Origin: Candidatus Heimdallarchaeota archaeon | Lineage (GTDB): Archaea > Asgardarchaeota > Heimdallarchaeia > JABLTI01 | Assembly (NCBI GenBank): GCA_018238155.1 | Contig: JABCTZ010000001.1 | Span: 51,691 to 115,690, forward strand | Direction of reading: 5' to 3' | Length of the DNA: 64,000 nucleotides | In this document: piece by piece, positions 60,736 to 64,000 of the stretch | Position numbering within the stretch: the stretch's first letter is position 1 | Layout: each line of letters starts with the position of its first letter | Made by a program: the position numbers and the translations under genes | The notes under the pieces: model-generated | Told to the model about the DNA's origin: nothing | What the model saw: the letters and a program-made list of their open reading frames with translations, nothing else | The model's database searches: none

Positions 60736-61719
60736 ATGATGTCTCTCGAAAAAAGTGACCCAAATTCTATTATTAATATTGAAATACGGAAACGACTTGC
60801 TAAACAAGGTTATCAATTATATGGAAAACAAGTGGCAGTAAAGAAATGTCTTTGGACCCACAATTATTTGAAAGAAGATAGATATTGCTATAAATCAGCG
60901 TATGGGATTGAGAGTCATAGATGCATTCAAGCTACTCCAACATTGCTTTGTAATCATCAATGTTTATTCTGTTGGCGATTAATGGAGAAAGATATTGGTT
61001 TAAAACCAACTTGGAAAGCAGAAGAATCTGATTTCGACACACCTGAAGAAGTGTATCAAGGATTATTATGGGGCTGGAAAAGGTGTATTTCCGGCTATAA
61101 ACCAGTTGTATCAAAAGAGAAATTCGAAGAAGCTTCTACACCAAAACATGTTGCATTAAGTTTAGCCGGAGAACCTACGCTCTATCCTTTTCTCTTAGAA
61201 TTACTCACTTTATTGAAAGAAAAAGGACTAACAACATTCGTTGTTTCAAATGGAACTAGTCCTGAAGTATATCAGAAAATGATTGACACAAATATTTATC
61301 CAACTCAATTATACACAACGATTCCCGCACCAAGTAAAGCTGACTACAAAAAAACTTGCAAACCATTAATTGCTGATGGTTGGGAACGAATAAATCAAAG
61401 CTTGGAAATAATGTCAAAAATGACCTGTCGAACTGTAACAAGGTTAACTTTAGCAAAGAAAATCAATATGATTCGTCCGAAAGATTATGTGCCATTAATA
61501 AGAAAAGCAAATCCTACTTTCATAGAAATTAAGGGATTTGTTCCTGTAGGATTTTCACAATACAGGGTTACTCGAGACAACATGCCGTATATCGAGGATA
61601 TTCAACCTTTTGCAGAAGCTATTCGAAAAGAATTACCTGATTATAAACAAATTTTCTCTATGGAAGAAAGTAAAGTAGTTATTCTTTCAAATGGAAAACA
61701 TCCACAAAAGATAATTTAA
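60736..61719 (+). CDS. taw1: tRNA 4-demethylwyosine synthase Taw1 (TYW1)
   Basis: 327 residues. Radical-SAM CX3CX2C motif CNHQCLFC (about residue 74) plus three N-terminal Cys (KKC, RYC, HRC) for the second Fe-S cluster used with pyruvate. Also LSLAGEPTLYPFL and FIEIKGFVPVG. Converts m1G37 of tRNA-Phe to imG-14. The Trm5 that makes its substrate is encoded 5.5 kb upstream. Stop overlaps the convergent PRC-barrel gene by 4 bp. Confidence 0.95.
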   Translation: MMSLEKSDPNSIINIEIRKRLAKQGYQLYGKQVAVKKCLWTHNYLKEDRYCYKSAYGIESHRCIQATPTLLCNHQCLFCWRLMEKDIGLKPTWKAEESDFDTPEEVYQGLLWGWKRCISGYKPVVSKEKFEEASTPKHVALSLAGEPTLYPFLLELLTLLKEKGLTTFVVSNGTSPEVYQKMIDTNIYPTQLYTTIPAPSKADYKKTCKPLIADGWERINQSLEIMSKMTCRTVTRLTLAKKINMIRPKDYVPLIRKANPTFIEIKGFVPVGFSQYRVTRDNMPYIEDIQPFAEAIRKELPDYKQIFSMEESKVVILSNGKHPQKII

Positions 61720-62069
61720 TCTCCTTTTCTTCTTGGAATTTTTACCCCAGTATTCACTCTTGCAGAAACGTTAGGATATTCTGAGTAGCTTTCTCTAACT
61801 AATTTTCTTCTTTCGATGCATTTCATTTCTTTATCAAATTCAAAGTGTGAAATATCGAAACGAATAACATTATCTTTAGATTCTATAAGTTTCTCTAAAT
61901 CTATTGGAACCATAATTTTCTTCTTGAACAAACGAGTCACTTTAATTATTGCAAATGGTTTATTTTTCTTGATTATTGTTCCCAATATTTGTTCTATTCG
62001 AGCGACTTTTCCTATATATACAGAATCATTAGTCATTGCTTTTTTACCAAGAATGTGTTTAAAATTCAT
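61716..62069 (-). CDS. PRC-barrel-like small protein
   Basis: 117 residues. ILGKKAMTNDSVYIGKVARI followed by an IIKV strand and VPIDLEKLIE fits the PRC-barrel pattern (L-x-G-x-x-V-x-x-x-D-G-x-x-I-G-x-V ... I-P). A basic C-terminal tail (NTGVKIPRRKGD) follows. PRC barrels in archaea are found with RNA-processing and division proteins; role here unknown. Confidence 0.65.
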   Translation of the reverse strand: MNFKHILGKKAMTNDSVYIGKVARIEQILGTIIKKNKPFAIIKVTRLFKKKIMVPIDLEKLIESKDNVIRFDISHFEFDKEMKCIERRKLVRESYSEYPNVSARVNTGVKIPRRKGD

Positions 62070-62119
62070 TAAAGTCTACCTGAATAAATATATTACTTTT
62101 ATAGATTTAAATATTTCAG

Positions 62120-62145
62120 AAAAAAAACTGTTGTTTGAACAACAG
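62120..62145 (-). terminator. Terminator of lysS
   Basis: On the minus strand CTGTTGTT-CA-AACAACAG, an 8-bp perfect stem, followed by seven T. Positioned just past the lysS stop. Confidence 0.75.
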
Positions 62146-62156
62146 CTTTGATTATT

Positions 62157-63782
62157 TTATTTCAAGTTCTTCTTAATAGAAGATATTACATGCTTAACAC
62201 CTATTGTATGAATATACGGTCCTATTTTTGGACCACGATCTGTGTTAAGGAGTATTTGATATAGTAGCTTGAAGAAATCTCGAGGCTTAATTTCGCTTGC
62301 TCTTGCAGTTTCAAAGATAGTGCTTTGAATTGAATCAGGATCATCTAAACTTTCAATATTCTTGATCAAAGTTTTTAGTGCTGCTTTTTGCTCTTTATTG
62401 AGTTTAATTTTCTTTTCTTCAATAGACTTGAAATCAGTAACCCAGTTTGTCGCAAAAGTAATTCTTTCTCTTACATCTTCGATTGTTGAACCTTCTCGTA
62501 AGTAGCCATATTCTTGTAATCTAGTTTCTAGAAATTCATCTCGAGATACTTTTGGTGCAACAGAAACCAAATTTACCAATAAACTATATGGAATTTGAAG
62601 AGATGATTTTTCAGGTGGTTTGAGGTGACAACAATATTCAAACAAACCATTGAGCTTTCTTTTCTTAGCTGCATTTGATTCTTTTATTCTTTTAAAGTAA
62701 ACATTTTCGAGAAAATCTACCTCTTTCATATAAACAGGAATATCTTCTACTGATAAAGTTCGGCTACCAGTCATTCTTTTATAAGTTAATAATGCTAAAG
62801 ATTGAGTTGAACCATACTTGAACCATGTTTGGGGAGTGAATACATTGCCAGTAGATTTGGAGATTTTTGAACCGCTTTTATCTAGGAACATCTCATATCT
62901 GGCATGTGTAGGTGGCTCGTAACCAAAAATTTCATCGCAAATAGTATCATTACATGTGACTGATTCGAAGATATCTTTACCAAATGCTTCAAAGTCAATT
63001 TGCAAAAGATCCCAACGAGCAGCAAATTCTACTTTCCAAGTTAATTTTCCGTCATCTTTAGAAATATCTGCCCAACCATGGTGACCACAACCTTCAAGCA
63101 TTTTACCTCGAATTTCATCGCCTTCACATTTATATTCAACTTTGCCGTTTTTGGCATCGAAGGAAATAGCTTTCGTAGTGTAGATTCTTCTACACTTCTC
63201 ACAAACGGCATGATATGGTAGAACATGGATATATTTTTCTGAACCAGTAGTTTCCTTAATGATTTCTCCAGCACGCTTTGTTTTTGATAAAACCTTTTTC
63301 ACTTGGGGCGCCATCTTACCAGAGCTATATAGATTATGAGCTGATTGAGGGTTTACTTCAATACCCGCTTCTTTGATTGAATCAATAAGTAATGATGACA
63401 TATGTTGTCCATAACTGTCGTGACAACCCCACGGATCAGGTATTTGAGAAACAGGTTTACCTAAATGTTCTTCTAGTTCAGGAGGCGTTCCAACTGGTAC
63501 TTTACGTAAACCATCCATATCATCTGCAAAAGCAATAAATTCTGATTTTCTACCAAGGTCTTCCAAGGCCAATTTAAATCCATAAGCGCGAGAAGCATCG
63601 GCAAAGGAGCCAATGTGGGGGAAACCAGAAGCACCTAACCCACTTTCTGTACGTAAAAGTTCAGGATGTTTACCCTTGAGGTTATCTTTGCGTTCAATAA
63701 CATTTAATGCTATTTTATCAATCCAAGTACCTCGTCCTATGACTTCTTCAGAGTCATCTCCAAAATCAAATTCTTCTGCCAA
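62157..63782 (-). CDS. lysS: Lysyl-tRNA synthetase, class I
   Basis: 541 residues from TTG at 63782 with GAAGGT upstream. HIGH-type motif SGFPHIGSFAD, a zinc-ribbon-like insert (CEKCRR, CEGDE, CGHHGW), KMSKS-type motif GSKISKSTGN and the helical anticodon-binding end. Class I LysRS is the archaeal/spirochaete form, unrelated to class II LysRS. Complete. Confidence 0.96.
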   Translation of the reverse strand: MAEEFDFGDDSEEVIGRGTWIDKIALNVIERKDNLKGKHPELLRTESGLGASGFPHIGSFADASRAYGFKLALEDLGRKSEFIAFADDMDGLRKVPVGTPPELEEHLGKPVSQIPDPWGCHDSYGQHMSSLLIDSIKEAGIEVNPQSAHNLYSSGKMAPQVKKVLSKTKRAGEIIKETTGSEKYIHVLPYHAVCEKCRRIYTTKAISFDAKNGKVEYKCEGDEIRGKMLEGCGHHGWADISKDDGKLTWKVEFAARWDLLQIDFEAFGKDIFESVTCNDTICDEIFGYEPPTHARYEMFLDKSGSKISKSTGNVFTPQTWFKYGSTQSLALLTYKRMTGSRTLSVEDIPVYMKEVDFLENVYFKRIKESNAAKKRKLNGLFEYCCHLKPPEKSSLQIPYSLLVNLVSVAPKVSRDEFLETRLQEYGYLREGSTIEDVRERITFATNWVTDFKSIEEKKIKLNKEQKAALKTLIKNIESLDDPDSIQSTIFETARASEIKPRDFFKLLYQILLNTDRGPKIGPYIHTIGVKHVISSIKKNLK

Positions 63783-63922
63783 GTAGTTAACCTTCTATTA
63801 TGAGTTTATTCTTAATGGTTTAAACAAAAATAGCTTGGATATAAATTAATTGCTTCTACTAATGAAATATTTGATAAAAAAAGATAAGATATTGGATACA
63901 AAAGCATCCAATAGATCGTCTA

Positions 63923-64000
63923 TTATTTTAGTTTTGGATCCAATGCGTCTCGAAGCGCATCTCCCATGAGGTTGAATCCCAAGATGGTAATAAATATCAT
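63923..64000 (-). CDS. Peptide ABC transporter permease (DppC-like), C-terminal fragment at window edge
   Basis: 25 codons and the stop are inside the window: the end reads TILGFNLMGDALRDALDPKLK. N-L-x-G-D-x-L-R-D-x-L-D-P-x-L is the conserved C-terminus of Dpp/Opp-type permease C. The gene continues beyond the window and is upstream in the same orientation as lysS. Confidence 0.85.
   Translation of the reverse strand: MIFITILGFNLMGDALRDALDPKLK

Noticed and set aside
1..64000. CRISPR array or insertion sequence
   Set aside because: No regularly spaced direct repeats and no transposase or terminal repeats were seen.

Overview
The window is archaeal chromosome, low in G+C (about one third by eye). 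Evidence for an archaeon: ribosomal proteins L15e, L34e and L38e, class I lysyl-tRNA synthetase, archaeal RNase P protein Rpp30 with a recognisable RNase P RNA gene, a C/D-box sRNA, Trm5 and Taw1 of wyosine synthesis, archaeal tRNA-splicing endonuclease, a GPN-loop GTPase, Get3 and EMC3/DUF106. L38e, a CTERM-type surface-sorting tail and many large secreted or polytopic proteins make an Asgard lineage (perhaps Heimdall-like) plausible, but that placement is inference. Start codons are often TTG or GTG, with GGAG/GGTG-type ribosome binding sites.

Layout: 1-14.9 kb holds the end of a TPR gene, a Ca2+-type P-ATPase, a zinc-ribbon/polytopic membrane protein pair, a seven-repeat secreted propeller, a coiled-coil/PRC-like protein, Maf, a surface protein and Get3. 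15.2-20.0 kb is the first copy of an unusual locus: small secreted protein, two-module FtsX/MacB-like permease, two different ABC ATPases. 20.1-25.5 kb has a VTT/DedA membrane protein, a hypothetical protein, a GNAT, a GT4 glycosyltransferase and a response regulator fused to a degenerate kinase. 25.7-31.2 kb is a 2-hydroxyacid dehydrogenase, two RAM-domain proteins and a serine block (class V aminotransferase, SerA, DUF1015). 31.2-34.8 kb has L38e, pyrBI, EMC3-like, L34e and a thioesterase. 34.9-38.0 kb is a small type IV pilus/Tad-like set. 38.2-43.2 kb is the second copy of the ABC locus next to a tiny CTERM protein. 43.4-46.4 kb: sucCD and scpB. 46.7-49.0 kb: MFS transporter, C/D sRNA, histidine phosphatase. 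49.1-52.7 kb: Rpp30, exosome-type RNA-binding protein, L15e, a GNAT and the RNase P RNA. 52.8-64 kb: CYTH, HypC, Trm5, CinA-like, GPN GTPase, TraB, PhoU-like, splicing endonuclease, Taw1, PRC-barrel, LysS and the end of a peptide ABC permease.

The most striking content is the duplicated secreted-protein/ABC locus. The two copies lie about 23 kb apart and share a leader of 60 nt with only two mismatches. That leader carries a perfect 7-bp inverted repeat just downstream of a TATA-like box. In both copies a hairpin plus T-run separates the secreted-protein gene from the permease gene. The secreted proteins themselves have diverged almost beyond recognition while the transporter proteins remain clearly homologous. 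This looks like a family of regulated, dedicated export, immunity or surface-peptide modules; its function is unknown.

No tRNA, rRNA, CRISPR array or intact insertion sequence was recognised.
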